Part shown: positions 1-11,659 of the stretch, piece after piece | Position numbering within the stretch: the first letter of the stretch is position 1 | Layout: each line of letters starts with the position of its first letter | Source of the DNA: Okapia johnstoni | Taxonomy: Eukaryota > Chordata > Mammalia > Artiodactyla > Giraffidae | Assembly (NCBI GenBank): GCA_024291935.2 | Contig: CM044306.1 | Coordinates: forward strand, 24,511,501 to 24,575,500 | Reading direction: 5' to 3' | DNA: 64,000 nucleotides | The notes under the pieces: model-generated | Told to the model about the DNA's origin: nothing | Databases searched by the model: none | Seen by the model: only the letters and a program-made list of their open reading frames with translations | Program-made: the position numbers and the translations under genes

Positions 1-162
1 AGTCACTTTAGGAAGCTTCCGAGAGGAAGGATGCTCTGAGCTGACTCCGGTGGGATTTTGAAGGCAACCAAGGCTGGGAGTGGAGGGGAAAGGGCTGCTC
101 TGGCTGAGGGACAGGCTGAGGGAGGTGAATTTGGGGAACGGTGTGGCTGTTGACAACAGGGG

Positions 163-285
163 CTTTATTTATTTATTTGACCACACTGAGGCAGCGTGGG
201 ACCTCAGTTCCCTGACCAGAGATCAAACCTGTGCCCCTGCATCAGAAGCAGAGAATCTTAACCACTGGACCACCAGGGAGGTCTC
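163..285 (-). mobile_element. CHR-type tRNA-Glu SINE, antisense
   Basis: Reads as the complement of the cetartiodactyl CHR SINE. 'ttccctgaccagagatcaaacc' is an inverted tRNA promoter B-box region, and the element ends with 'actggaccaccagggaggtc', which is the inverted 5' end. A T-rich head corresponds to the A-rich tail. Confidence 0.75.
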
Positions 286-3200
286 TACCACAGGGCTTTG
301 GATGGAGAGATCAGACTAGAAAGCAGATGCAGGAGGGCTGAGGACGGCAGGCTGAGGTGGCAGTGGGGGGCCATGTACCTGAACTTCCATGAGCCAGGGA
401 AAGATACGATATCCTGCCATGACCACATCCTGGGAGGCCCGTGCCCCTTTCTAACCTGAGCCCCCGCTCTGAGCCAGACACTCACAGTTCGATGCTGTGA
501 ACACAATATTGAATCAGCAGAGCGGGGATTTCAGGGATCTGAGAGACACAGACACTAACCAAATCATCAATTCCATCCAGAATATGAATTCAGAGGAGAG
601 AAAAGGGTATTGTATGAGCAAAGACCCGGGCCCCGACCTGGTGAGTCTGAGGAGGCCGCGGAGGGGTGAAGGTGGCCAGGTCATAACACCCCAGCAGGGA
701 AAAGAGAAAACAGGAGAGTGGGCCTGGATTCAGCCTGAAAGCAGCTGCCCTGTCCTCAGCTCTCGCCCTCTCTAATGGCGAAGGCGGCCAGCACAAGCCC
801 CTGCGGTGTGCCCAGCTCGGGGCACCCCCTCTGCCTTCACATGCTGGGAAGGAAAAGCCCCGGTACAGCCCTCCTCCCCAGGCACAGAGCCACAGCGGAG
901 TGTCCCCAGGAGGCGAGAGCCCCTCTGTGTGACCACGGCAGGCCCAGGGCCCTTCCCCACCACCTCGATGCTCCGCACACCCAGCCCCAGCTGTTCTCAC
1001 GCCCCATCGCCCCAGACACAGCCCCGAGAGCTGCACAGCTGGTGGCCTGTGGGACCCAGGGCCTGCCAATAGCCCCGGGAAGGAGGGTGAAGAAGGGACA
1101 CCTCAGACAAACAGAGCTGGCTCCCTGAGCCAAAGCATACACCGCTCACTCGGAGGCCTGAGTGAGCAGGCTGGCCAGGGGGTGGGCTTAACCCTTTCCC
1201 ACCCAGCAGGGCTCCATGGAGTCCCGGATACTCTCATCTCTGCCTTTCCCCTGCCTCCAGCCAGATGTCTCTGCCCTTCCACCATCGCAGCAGACTCTTC
1301 TGGCTGGACAAAGGGAGTCCTTCCCTGCTCCCTGGGGGGCAGATTCATTCATTTTCACAGAAACAAGACACGGGTCTTGTCCCCAAGGGGCCAGGGTCTG
1401 GAAGTTGTTTCTGCTGTCTGACCTTGCTCCCTGTCTCTGACTTGGTCACTGCTGTCCATCTGCTCCAGCAGCTGCTGACTGCCCTCCTCCCCGCCCCAAT
1501 CTCCAGGCAGAGAAACAGGAGACGTGTCCGGGAAGAGCAGGGGCACAAGGGACGGAGGCAGGGTCTGGAGGCGGCTCCGGAGCCTTGGTGTCCTGAGGGT
1601 GTTGCCTTGTTCTGGACGAGGTGCAGGGCAGCAGGTGAAGCCTGCAGTCCCGTCTCAACCCCCCACCCACTGACAGTGTGTCCCTAGACAAGTTGCCAAA
1701 GTCTCTGCTGACCTGTGTGTCAGATGGGCCAGAGTGTTGGAGCTGCCTCCCCAGGGCTCACAGGAAAAAAGAGGCAGTTCAAGCAAAGTACCCGCTTAGC
1801 CAGGGCTGCTGGCTGCTGCTCAGACAGCAAGGCCAGCACGCTCCAGGCAGAGATGGAGTCTGAGCCATCTCCAGCTCACACGCCAGGGGCCGAGGCTGAC
1901 ACTGAACATGTTGGTAGTCCGCAAGCGCGATCAACCCCGGCTGTGACAGGTGATAGGAAGATACTCAGGGCAGGGTAAGCAAGGATCTGGATGGATGGGT
2001 AGGAAGCAGAGTGGGGAAGGCTGGCTGTTAGAGAGCGGCTGTTTGTCCATCTCTTTGAGTCTGTGCCCTGGCGAACAGGTGGAGACTTAAAGGTAAGCAG
2101 GTGCCAGGCCCTGCACCCAAAACAAATACTCAGAGAGGCACAAGGCTACAGGAGCACAGAGCATCCTTCATCCCCGGGTGGGCAGGGGAGAAGAGAGGCT
2201 TGGGGCTATTGGAGGGAACGTGTGAGACTGGGACGAGATAAAGAAGCCCTGTGAGACCAGGAGTGAAAGGCTGTGAATGCCAGACAAGGAGCTGGCAGTG
2301 TGGAACCATGGATGGTTTAGGCCCAGAAGTGATTGTTCAGATGTGGGTCTTGGAAGGACTGCTCTGACTGCCGTGAGGAGATGAGATGGGAAAGGCTGGC
2401 CTGGGTGTGGCAGGGAGTCCAGATGGGCCAAGCCTGTGATTTTTGGAGAAAAACCAGTAGCTCCTGGCAACTGACTGGACCTGCAGAGGGGAGAAGACCT
2501 GGGTTTCCCTGAGCTGGACTGTGACTGTCCCTGCCCTCTTCAGTCCAACACATCTCAACACGTCTGCTGGGAGCGAGAGACAGCCGTGAACAAGCCAGAT
2601 GTGGGCCTGATGAGGGCCTCGAGGAGATCCTAGCCAGTGGGAGAAACAGATGTTACACAAACTGCACTGGGAATGCTGGCTTCTGAATTATCAAAGGGAA
2701 GTGGGATGGGCTGTCTGCTTTAAACTTGAGCTCCCTGAGGGCAGGGGCTGTGTCTCCCCCTCACCCTGGAGCTGCCTCAGGTCGGGGCACTGTTTTCTCT
2801 GTGAGGCTGGAGGCTCCCTGAGAGAGGCTCTGCTTCCTGTTGGCGCTGGGGCTGTGGTCTGGCAGCCAGACGCCTGGCCGCTCCCCATACCTCCCGGGAG
2901 GCCTGGAGCAGAGGGAGCGGGTCATGTCCTCCTGCAATGTTCTCCAGCCACCCACTGCTTGCTGGTGTGCCCACAGCTCCCAAGGCTGGCAGGGCCTCCC
3001 CTCTATCTGAGAAGGGCCCCTCGGGGTGTGATCAGGCCAGGGGAGGGTCAGCTCCCCACAGGGGGTTTCCGCAGGGACTCGCTGCCCTCCCCCAGCTCCA
3101 TTGTTACCTGCCTCTTCTCCCCCAACTGTAAGCTCACTCAGCAGCCCATGTCAAGGGAGACTGCTAAACGGGGCCAGGCGGGCGCTGGGCTGAAGCCAAA

Positions 3201-5082
3201 GGCCTACACGCACCGTCAGGAGGGGCTTGAGGGCAGGACCAGGGTGGAAGAAGACCCACGAGAGGCTGCCAGACCAGGGAGGGTCTAGAGCCGGGAGACA
3301 GAGCCTCTGCCCTCAATTCCCGTGGGCCTTGGGCAAGGCCCTTCCATTCTATCAGCCTGTTTACCCACAAGATGATGGGCCTGGGGTAGTCGCTGCAATC
3401 CCTCTGGCCTTCACTTTTTTGTTTTTTAATTTTTTAAAATTCCAACAGGGACAATACATCTTGGAAAACTGTAAGATTAGGAGACCTCCTGTGAGAGTGC
3501 CAGGAAGCCCAGTGAGAGGAAATGCTGTAGAGCATTCGGAGGGGGGTGGGCAGGGTTGAGGCTGACACTGAGGAAGACTTCCTGGGAGGAAGGGGCTTGA
3601 GCCCCTGGACAAGCCCGGGGTCACTGCTGTCTGGGGCTCCAGCTGCCTAGGCAGCGGGAGGGACCTGTGACCAAAGCAGTGTCGGGAGCTCTGCCCTTGC
3701 CGCTGGGATCACAGGACTTTGTTCTGGTCAGGCTGGATGTCCGCTCCTGGCCCTCATGAGATCTGACTTTTGACCTTTGGCTTAATCATAGAGCGAGGTT
3801 GTTTGTCCAGTCACCCCACACCATTAAGATTGTGCGGAGCCCAGTGCTGGCTCTGAGCAGGGCGGGCAGTCTGTCTGAGGGGGAGACATAGCCTCTGCCC
3901 TCAGGAGCCCAGTGGAGGGGCAGTTAGCGCTCCCACAGGGAAGAGACCTGTCACAGGGACAAATGACCTGGGAGTCAGGCGAGCCCCTCACCCCTCCTCT
4001 AGGGGCAGCTGGAGCCTGAACTGCATGTGAATCTGAAACTAGATCAGGGAAGCAGAGCTGGCAGCAGGCCCGGCAGGGACAGCAGTGTTTTGGGGAGCTG
4101 GTGGGGGTGAGGAAACACCCGTGAGTCCCCCTGCCCCTGGCCCTCTACAGACATGCCCTTGGGTGTAAGGGAAGAGGGCTGGGTGGGAGACTGTGTGCAT
4201 GTTGTGGGCAGATGTTCAGGCCTGGGAGAGGGGCATGCTGGGCTCTCAGTCCTCCATGCTGGTGAGCGTGCTGCATGCAGAAGATGCACGAGGCATCGGT
4301 GAGGGTGTGAGGTGCAGGTGTGTGCACTGCTGGTGCAACACGTGTGGGTGAGCCAGGATGCAGCCCCCAAGGGGAGCAGGGAGACGGGGCCGGTGTCTGC
4401 CCCATGAGGTCGTGCTGGGTAATCTACCCCTGCTCCCTGGACCTCAAGGCCCCCGCACACAGGGAGGGGTCAGCAGACGGCTGTGTTGGCCTCCCCAGCT
4501 CCATCAGTCTGTGCTCTGAGCATTTGCACCAGGGGAAGCCCCAGGGGTCCTGCCCGCCCACTGCCAAGCCTTCTGTCTCCCCTTGATCTCTTGCCTTGGC
4601 GCCCCAACAACTGTGCCTGACCAGAGAATGCAGACTGAGCCAGCTGTCACTGTGACATCCATTCTCCTCGGTGGGCCTGGGCACTCCCACCCAGCTCCCC
4701 TAGCTCCTCTAGCCCGTCTCCCTCCATGCTACAGCCACATCTGGGAATTAGGCAGGGTGACACCTAAAAGCCTCCAGTGGCCATGGAATCTCATGGGGTT
4801 CTGAGCCTTAATCCACGAGCTGGGAGAGACCAAGGTAACAAGAAATTCTGCTCCCAGCACCCTCAGAGCCCCACTTTCTCTGCCCCAGGGCTCTGGGAGG
4901 ATTCCTGGGGCACCAGCCCAGAACAGGAAAAAGCCTTCTTATTTGCATATCGCTTTCATCTGATTTGCAGGTGTCTGCTGGTTTGGCCATTTCTAAGCAA
5001 CCCTAGAATTTGGATCTCACAGGATGCTGAGCTGTTTCTAGGAGCTTGCTTCTCTCCATCTCCCATGACCCAGGTGCCTCCT
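286..5082. other. Intergenic stretch, no gene recognised
   Basis: GC-rich sequence of average mammalian intergenic type. Parts (about 2,040-2,470 and 3,520-3,960) resemble antisense L2 relics but are too diverged to place firmly. The many open frames, including one of 212 codons at 2650-3288, have no family features and no splice context. Confidence 0.5.
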
Positions 5083-5098
5083 AAAGGACAGTCACATG

Positions 5099-5296
5099 AG
5101 CTTCCCTGCAAATAATCCACCTGCCAATGCAGGAGACACAGGTTTGATTCCTAGGTCGGGAAGATCCCCTGGAGAAGGAAATGGCAACCCACTCCAGTAT
5201 TCTTGCCTAGGAAATCCCATGGACAGAAGAGCCTAGTGGGCTATAGTCCATGGGATCGCAAAGAGTTGGACACAACTTAGTGACTAAAACAACATC
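5099..5296 (+). mobile_element. Bov-tA SINE with 16-bp target-site duplication
   Basis: A tRNA-Glu-like head (truncated) is joined to the Bov-A unit ('ggagaaggaaatggcaaccc', then 'agagttggacacaactta'). It is flanked by a perfect 16-bp direct repeat aaaggacagtcacatg at 5083-5098 and 5297-5312, which proves the insertion borders. Confidence 0.93.
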
Positions 5297-5312
5297 AAAG
5301 GACAGTCACATG

Positions 5313-6490
5313 CACAGAACTCTCCCTCCACTCAGCTGCACTTTTACACAGGCACAGAGTATACCAGCCTCCACCTACATGCAAAAATGCAGAGTCCTGG
5401 GTCCTAACCCTGTGCACTCTCACCCTTGGCCCATGAAATATATACTGAATATACACTCACATGTGCAACTGCACACTTCTGTCTTTACACGCACTCAAAA
5501 CTCACACACATTTGTCTACACAAATGCTCCCACAGCCTCAGGGCACAAGCAAAGACAACTCAGCTTCACATAGGAGTTGGGTGGGTTACACACAGTCTCT
5601 GTGCCCACCTGCCAGTGAGGTGCTCTAAGCAACAGATCCCACCCAGCCCCTGAGATGGGCAGGACTGGCAAGGTCACTGCTGTGTGACTGGCTGGGAGGA
5701 GACAGCGCAGCTCAGGTGGCTATTTTCAGTGGTTTTACCACCAGCAGTTCCCTAAGATACACAGTCAGTGTAGCAATCCTTTAGTCCGAGTCTTGTCTTC
5801 CCTGAAATATGGTTTCATCCTGCATTTTCTATACCATTTCTGGTCCCCCAACCTCAGGCCTCCTACCCTTATTGGTCCCCAAACAGCTTCCTTGGGTGGC
5901 CCTGCCTTCTGACTTTATTCACCCTACTCCCTACCAAGAACACTTCCCTGTCTTCCTCCAACACTCAACAACTTCGTTCGTGCCCTCTTCCTGGGTTGGC
6001 TTCCTTCCCTGTTCTCTCAGCACACTTCTATACATCCTTCAAGTCCCACCTTGAACATCACCTCTTGGGTGAATCCTTCTCCAGTCTTACCAGACAGAAG
6101 TAATCTCACTCCTTACTCTGTAAATCCAGAGGCAGAGCAGTGGGTAGAAAGACACAGTTGGCCCTGAGTATCTGTGTAGAGGATGTTGAGGGGTTCAGAG
6201 GTTACAACCCTTTATTTGTAAGGAAGGGCAGGGGACTTTTCAAGAAAACATAATTACATGGTGAGTATTTGGGTTTAAATTATATTTTGTGTTTATTTTC
6301 GGGGGGAGAGCATAGGCACCAGAATCAGACAATGCTGCTTTTACCATTTCTGCTGTGCACCTTTGGGTGAGTGTTGCAGCCTCTGGGGCCTCAGTTTCCT
6401 CATCTGTAAAATAGGCTCATGGGGGGATTATGAGGACCCCATTAGAGCTTAAATATTTATGGCCTAAATTCTCATTTCATTGAACAGTAG
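5313..6490. other. Intergenic stretch with a MIR relic near its end
   Basis: No gene is seen. An antisense MIR-like piece ('cctcagtttcctcatctgtaaaat') lies at about 6310-6450. Confidence 0.5.
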
Positions 6491-6620
6491 AGACTAATTT
6501 GGCTCAAAGGATTTTTGCTCACTTCTCTGTCTCCCCACTAGACTAGAAGTTCCTTTACAGCAAGGTTTATATCTCCATCTACAAAATGGGGATAATAATA
6601 GGACAGACCTCATCTGCTTA

Positions 6621-6889
6621 TGGAGAAAGCAATGGCAACCCACTCCAGTACTCTTGCCTGGAAAATCCCATAGACGGAGGAGCCTGGTAGGCTGCAGTCC
6701 AAGGGGTCGCGAAGATTTGGACACGACTGAGCGACTTCACTTTCACTTTTCACTTTCATGCATTGGAGAAGGAAACGGCAACCCACTCCAGTGTTCTTGC
6801 CTGGAGAATCTCACGGACGGTGGAGCCTGGTGGGCTGCCGTCTCTGGGGTCGCACAGAGTCAGACACGACTGAAGCGACTTAGCAGCAG
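6621..6889 (+). mobile_element. BOV-A2 SINE (two Bov-A monomers)
   Basis: Two Bov-A monomers are joined by the usual 'cactttcacttttcactttc' linker, with a short AGC-repeat tail. Flanked by catctgctta at 6611-6620 and 6890-6899. Confidence 0.93.
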
Positions 6890-6900
6890 CATCTGCTTAT

Positions 6901-7413
6901 TGTTCTTGTTCAGTCACTAAGTCGTGTCCAACTCTTTGCAACCCCATGAACTGTAGCACTCCAGGCTTCTCTGTCTTTCACTGTCTCCCTGAGTTTGCTC
7001 ACTCATGTCCATTGAGTCAGTGATGCCATCCAACCATCTCATTCTCTGTCACTTGCTTCTCCTCTTGCCCTCAATCTTTCCAGCATCAGGGTCTTTTCCA
7101 AAGAGTTGGCTCTTTGCATCAGGTGGCCAAAGTATTGGAGCTTCAGCTTCAGCAACAGTCCTTCCAATGAATATTCAGGGTTGATTTCCCATAGGATTGA
7201 CTGCTTTGATCTCTTTGCTTTCCAAGGGACTTCAAGAGTCTTCTCCAGCACTACAGTTTGAAAGCATTAATTCTGCACTCAGCCTTCCTTATGGTCCAAC
7301 TCTCACATCCGTACATGACTACTGGAAAAACCATAGCTTTGACTAGACAGACCTTTGTCAGCGAAGTGATGTCTCTGCTTTTTAATATGTTGTCCATGTT
7401 TTTCATAGCTTTT
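6901..7413 (-). mobile_element. BovB LINE 3' fragment, antisense
   Basis: The complement of the BovB tail and C-terminal ORF2. It starts with the 'gttcagtcactaagtcgtgtcc' type end and runs through the 'ccttccaatgaatattcagg' stretch. It is 5'-truncated, as is usual. A third, slightly altered copy of the neighbouring target repeat (cacctgcttat at 7414-7424) follows it. Confidence 0.9.
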
Positions 7414-7719
7414 CACCTGCTTATAGTGAGGATTAAACAAATCAATTCATGCAATACGCTTAGAAGAGTTTCCTGGCACTACTCAGTATCCACTATTACA
7501 GTTATTACTACATACCTTATTTAATTCCAACAACAATCTTGTGGTGTTGGAGATACTGGCATCTCACTTTACAAGTGGAAAGTGGACTTAGAACATTTAG
7601 GGGCTTCCCAGGTGGCACTATTAGGGGCTTCCTTGTCAAGGTCACACAACGAGCAAGTATCAGAATCTAGATTTTAATCTGGATTTGGCAGAGTCTTAAC
7701 CATGGGTCAGGACGTGACA

Positions 7720-8080
7720 GTTCTGGGCAGACAGATCAAATGTCCAGCCTAAGACTTCCTGATATAGCTTATTTGCATAAGTCCCTGCCCCTTACTGTGT
7801 GGCCCATAGGCCTGTGTTTCATCTGGACTCAGCAACTGATAATAGCATGGGGTCCAGGCTCAGAGGACCAGATACTCGAGTTCTGTGGACACTAGTGTGA
7901 CCAGGGCTGTAGAGAGGAAGATCTGGTTGACAGGGAGGCAGTGATCCACGGGCACACCCAAACCTCAGCTTCAGCAAACCGCTCAGGGTACGGCGATGCC
8001 GCAGCGCCCTCTGTTGGCCAGAGGATGTGGCCGTATAGAGCGCTGCGATGGTGAGGGGGGAAAGAGATTGCTTGCAGGAC
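7720..8080. other. Short unique segment
   Basis: No gene is seen. It contains the strong minus-strand CTCF-like motif at 8002-8020. Confidence 0.5.
8002..8020 (-). promoter_or_regulatory. CTCF-like motif (minus orientation)
   Basis: On the minus strand it reads TGGCCAACAGAGGGCGCTG, close to the CTCF consensus TGGCCACCAGGGGGCGCTA with only three differences. Occupancy is not known from sequence. Confidence 0.55.
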
Positions 8081-8420
8081 TTGTTGTCCAGTTGCTAAAC
8101 CTTGTCCGACTCTTTGCGACCCCGTGGAGTGCTGCACACCAGGCTGCCCTGTCCTTCACTATCTCCCAGAGTTTGCTCAAACTCATGTCCACTGAGTCAG
8201 TGATACCGTCCAACCATCTCATCCTCTGTCACTCCCTTCTGCCCTCAATCCTTCCCAGCATCAGGCTCTTTTCCAATGAGTCAGTCCTTCACATCAGGTG
8301 GCCAACGTATTGGAGCTTCAGCTTCTGCATCAGTCCTTCCAATGAATATTCAGGGTTGATTTCCTTTAGGATTGACTGGTTTGATCTCCTTGCTGTCCCA
8401 GGGACTCTCAAGGACTCTGG
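8081..8420 (-). mobile_element. BovB LINE 3' fragment, antisense
   Basis: Complement of the BovB tail ('gttgctaaaccttgtccgac', then 'cagtccttccaatgaatatt'). It is shorter and more diverged than the copy at 6901-7413. Confidence 0.88.
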
Positions 8421-9740
8421 CCCAATGCAAGTTTGCTAGGGCCCCAGGAGTCGGTGCCCACTGGAGTGGTCGTCTGAGCTGGGAAAACTGTAGTGACTCC
8501 TGATCAATTCCCATTTTGTTGCTGGGAAAACTGAAGCCAAGAGAGGGGAGATGATTGACCCCTAAAAGGGGCTGGGGCCAGGGATTGGATTATGAGGCTG
8601 GCTAAATCCCAGTGGTGGTGTCACGGAATGACCTAGTCACCCCCACTGGTCAGGCTCCCCCACCAACCACCCCAGCTCAACCTACATACATCCAGACAAC
8701 TCTAGATCTCCTAGCTCTGCCTCTTCCTCCCACCCCTCCTACGCAGTCCCCTCTCATAAGAATTCTAGAACCTCCTTGTCTCGTCACTCTGCCACCGTAT
8801 TCTCCAGTCCTCTTCAGCAACCCATCTCAGGAGACTACCTGTGCTCTCTCACAACAAATTTCTCATGTAAAACCTTCTGCTTTTTTCTTATTTATTCCCC
8901 TAGGAAATGAAAACTTTAATTTCTCTCTTTTCTTTTTTTTATTAACTCTATTGGATTTTCTTTTTAATTACAAACCACCATACTACATGTTCTTTGTAAC
9001 AGCTAAACAAACCAGAGGTATCTAAAGAAAAACTTGATAAACTCCTCCCTCCCTTTCCAGCCCCACACCCCTGAGATCACTAACGTGGTTGAAGGAGCGT
9101 TGTCTTGCCTTATTGTTCTAAGGCTGTTCACTAAGCAGGTAGGAAGAATAGAAACCCACTATATGCTGAACCCTGTGCTAAGCATGGGCTCTGGGAAAAC
9201 AAGACAACAGCCACGATGCTCATTGCCCTCATGGGGCTTACATTCCAGTGAGGGGGGAAACCATAGAGAGTGAACATTTCAGATAGTGATGCAATCTCTG
9301 GGTGGGAGTTGGGGGGAATGGTGAGGTGATGGGCTGGGAGTGATGGGTTCTGGGGCAGGGACCAGGCTGGTTTGGGTGGAACTGCCAGGGAAGGGTTCTT
9401 CAAGGAGGGACGTTTGAGTTGATGTCCAATAGAGGGCGCTGTAGACCACTGTTTGAATGTTATTCTCGCGGCACCAAAAGGCCACTGAGCATAGGAAGGA
9501 TTGCACAGGGACCCCTTGGAAGAATGGATTGAGCCAGTATGGCTGTCAGGAGACAGAGGGAGAGGGAGATATTTCTTCTTTCAGATATTCCTTCTTTTTA
9601 TATAAAATGGGCTTAGACCATATAAATTTGCTCTTCTCTTTTTCCTTCCAGTGCTTTAGTCAGAAAATGCAATTCCAGTTCCAAAGGGACAGCAGCTCAC
9701 ACTCTAAGCAGCCAGCACCCCACAGGTGCCACAGCCCTGG
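8421..9740. other. Intergenic stretch with an antisense L2 relic
   Basis: An L2-like antisense piece lies at about 9150-9290 ('ctgaaccctgtgctaagcat', then 'gccctcatggggcttacatt'). No gene is seen. A CTCF-like motif lies at 9425-9443. Confidence 0.5.
9425..9443 (+). promoter_or_regulatory. CTCF-like motif (plus orientation)
   Basis: Contains TCCAATAGAGGGCGCTGTA, matching the AGRGGGCGCT core and the upstream CCA. It is weaker than the motif at 8002. Together they point away from each other. Confidence 0.4.
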
Positions 9741-10137
9741 TTGTTAATCAGTCTTTTAATTTTTCCAAACCAAAGGGAAAAAATACATCACAGGGATTTG
9801 AACAAAAAAATTAATAAAGCAGTATTGGATTACAACCCAAAGCATGAAATAAATATACATCAGTCCAAGGTGGTTTTAATAAATGATTGAATAAGTTAAT
9901 AAACGGGAAAAGAAGAATTCCAAGTAAATGATGCAGTCAGTTCATCCCAGAAGAGGGGCATATAATCCCTCCTTAACTGTGGGCTGTACATAACGACATC
10001 CTTTCAAAGAGTAGAGCATGGAAGAGGCAGGCTAGGCAGTGAGGGATAACTACAGAGAAAAAGCCCGACAAACACTACTGCAACAGGTGATCCAGGTCAA
10101 CATCACCCGTCATAAGGCATGTTGACATTGTTTCTGA

Positions 10138-10640
10138 GCCCAGATTGGCTCAGTCTGTTCGTTGCACGACAGGCCAGTAAATCAATGAGTTGTTGGGGGC
10201 AAGTAACAGCGACTTTATCTGGAAAGCCAGCAGACCAAGATGGTGGACTAGTGTCCCAAAGAATTGTCTGGTCCAGGTATGGATGCTAGCTTCTTTTATA
10301 GAATAGAGAAGGGAAGGTGAGGAGGTAAAAACAGGAATAAGTTGCTCCAAATAATCCCTGGTTCTAGCCAGACCCTGGAGAGGATGTGTTAATTTCTTCT
10401 TTCCTTCAGCCATTCACAGATAGACCTGGTCAGGATACTACCTGAGAACTAAACAAGATATTTTAGCTTCATGCTCAGGCCGGGGAGGCAGGGTTCCCAG
10501 AGATGAGCCATTATGTATATTTTAAATTACAGGCAACATCTTCTCAGGGATGAACTTGTAGCAAAAACAATAGAATACAGAGGTATAAAGTAAAAGAAAG
10601 AGATCCAATATGGAGTCAAATTTGTTCTTCCCTATTACAT
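10138..10640 (-). mobile_element. Probable solo LTR of a ruminant endogenous retrovirus, antisense
   Basis: A block of about 500 bases interrupts the L1M 3'UTR and is unlike LINE or SINE sequence. The text around 10190-10260 ('aacagcgactttatctgg', 'ggtggactagtgtccc') resembles bovine class II (ERVK-type) LTRs seen antisense. No gag, pol or env remnant accompanies it. Borders and family are uncertain. Confidence 0.4.
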
Positions 10641-10642
10641 AC

Positions 10643-10850
10643 ATGGGCTTACCCGGTGGCTCGGTGGTAAAGAATCTACCTGTCAATGCAGGAGACGTGG
10701 GTTCAATCCCTGGATTGGGAAGATTCCCTGGAGAAGGAAACGGCAATCCACTTCAGTATTCTTGCCTGGGAAATCCCATGGACAAGGGAGCCTGGCAGGT
10801 AACAGTCCATAGGGTCTCAAAAGAGTTGGACACAACTTAACGACTAAACA
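10643..10850 (+). mobile_element. Bov-tA SINE
   Basis: A full tRNA-Glu-like head plus Bov-A body. Flanked by attacatac at 10634-10642 and 10851-10859. Confidence 0.92.
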
Positions 10851-11146
10851 ATTACATACGTATCCTTGATATGATGTGATGAGAATGGCACTTCACCTCT
10901 ATGGTCAACCGCCCCAAAATGCATAGGCCCAGTCTATGAGAAAAAGATCAGACAAATTCCAGCAGAAAGGTATTCTACAAAAAAAACCTGACCATACTCC
11001 TCAAACTGTCAAGTCATCAAAAATAAGAACAATCTGAGACTAAATGTAATGCGGTATCCCAAATGGGATTCTGGGGCAAGACATGGTAAAAACTAGGAAA
11101 ATCTGAATACAAGTATGGACTTTAGTGAACAGTAATATATCACTAT

Positions 11147-11359
11147 AGGTGACTCAGACAGTAAATAATCCACCTGCAATGCAAGAGACCTGGGTTCAAT
11201 CCTTAGGTTGGAAAGATTCCCTGGAGAAGGGAATGGCTTCCCACTCCAGTGTTCTTGTCTGGAGAATTCCATGGACAGAGGAGCCTGATGGGCTACAGTC
11301 CACAGGGGCACAAAGAGTCGGACACGACTGAGTGAATAACATTTGCGTGTAACAATAGG
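11147..11359 (+). mobile_element. Bov-tA SINE
   Basis: A diverged tRNA-like head and Bov-A body ending in 'agtcggacacgactgagtga'. Flanked by atatcactat at 11137-11146 and 11360-11369. Confidence 0.9.
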
Positions 11360-11370
11360 ATATCACTATT

Positions 11371-11480
11371 GGTATCTTTAGTTGCAGCATGTGGGATCTA
11401 GTTCCCTGACCAGGGATTAAACCTGGGCCTCCTGCATTGGGAGCAGATAATCTTAGTCACTGGACCACCAGGGAAATCTT
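11371..11480 (-). mobile_element. CHR-type SINE, antisense
   Basis: 'gttgcagcatgtgggatc', 'ttccctgaccagggattaaa' and 'ggaccaccagggaaat' are the inverted CHR body and head. It directly abuts the preceding Bov-tA. Confidence 0.85.
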
Positions 11481-11659
11481 ACTAGTGTTTCTTTAATTGT
11501 AACAGATGTACCATGATAATATAAGTTGTTAATATTGGGGGGAACTGTATATGGGGTGGGGCAAGGGATATCTACGGGAACTCTCTGTACTTAAATCTGC
11601 TTAATTTTTTCTATAAATCTAAAACTGTTCTGAAAAAACTGTACTAGTTTAAAAATATG

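Larger units (their letters stand above)
6540..7500 (-). mobile_element. MIR relic split by BOV-A2 and BovB insertions
   Basis: The antisense MIR text ('tacaaaatggggataataat' followed by 'acctcatctgctta') stops at 6620. It resumes at about 7418 ('tagtgaggattaaacaaatc', then 'gtttcctggcac'). The gap is filled by two younger insertions. Confidence 0.7.
9741..11655 (+). mobile_element. Old L1M LINE 3'UTR, split by later insertions
   Basis: Three blocks (about 9741-10135, 10860-11136 and 11480-11655) read as one L1M 3' untranslated region. They include 'ttgatatgatgtgatgagaa', 'gtatggactttagt' and the terminal 'gggaactctctgtact' with 'taaatctaaaactgttct'. A probable LTR, two Bov-tA copies and a CHR-type SINE interrupt it. 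Confidence 0.75.

Noticed and set aside
2650..3288. 212-codon plus-strand open frame
   Set aside because: No recognisable domain, splice context or codon pattern. GC-rich DNA gives such frames by chance.
4938..4951. Octamer-like ATTTGCATAT (and a similar site near 7790)
   Set aside because: Short motif expected by chance, with no supporting context.
7258..7524. 88-codon open frame after the BovB at 6901
   Set aside because: It is antisense BovB running into MIR, not a gene.
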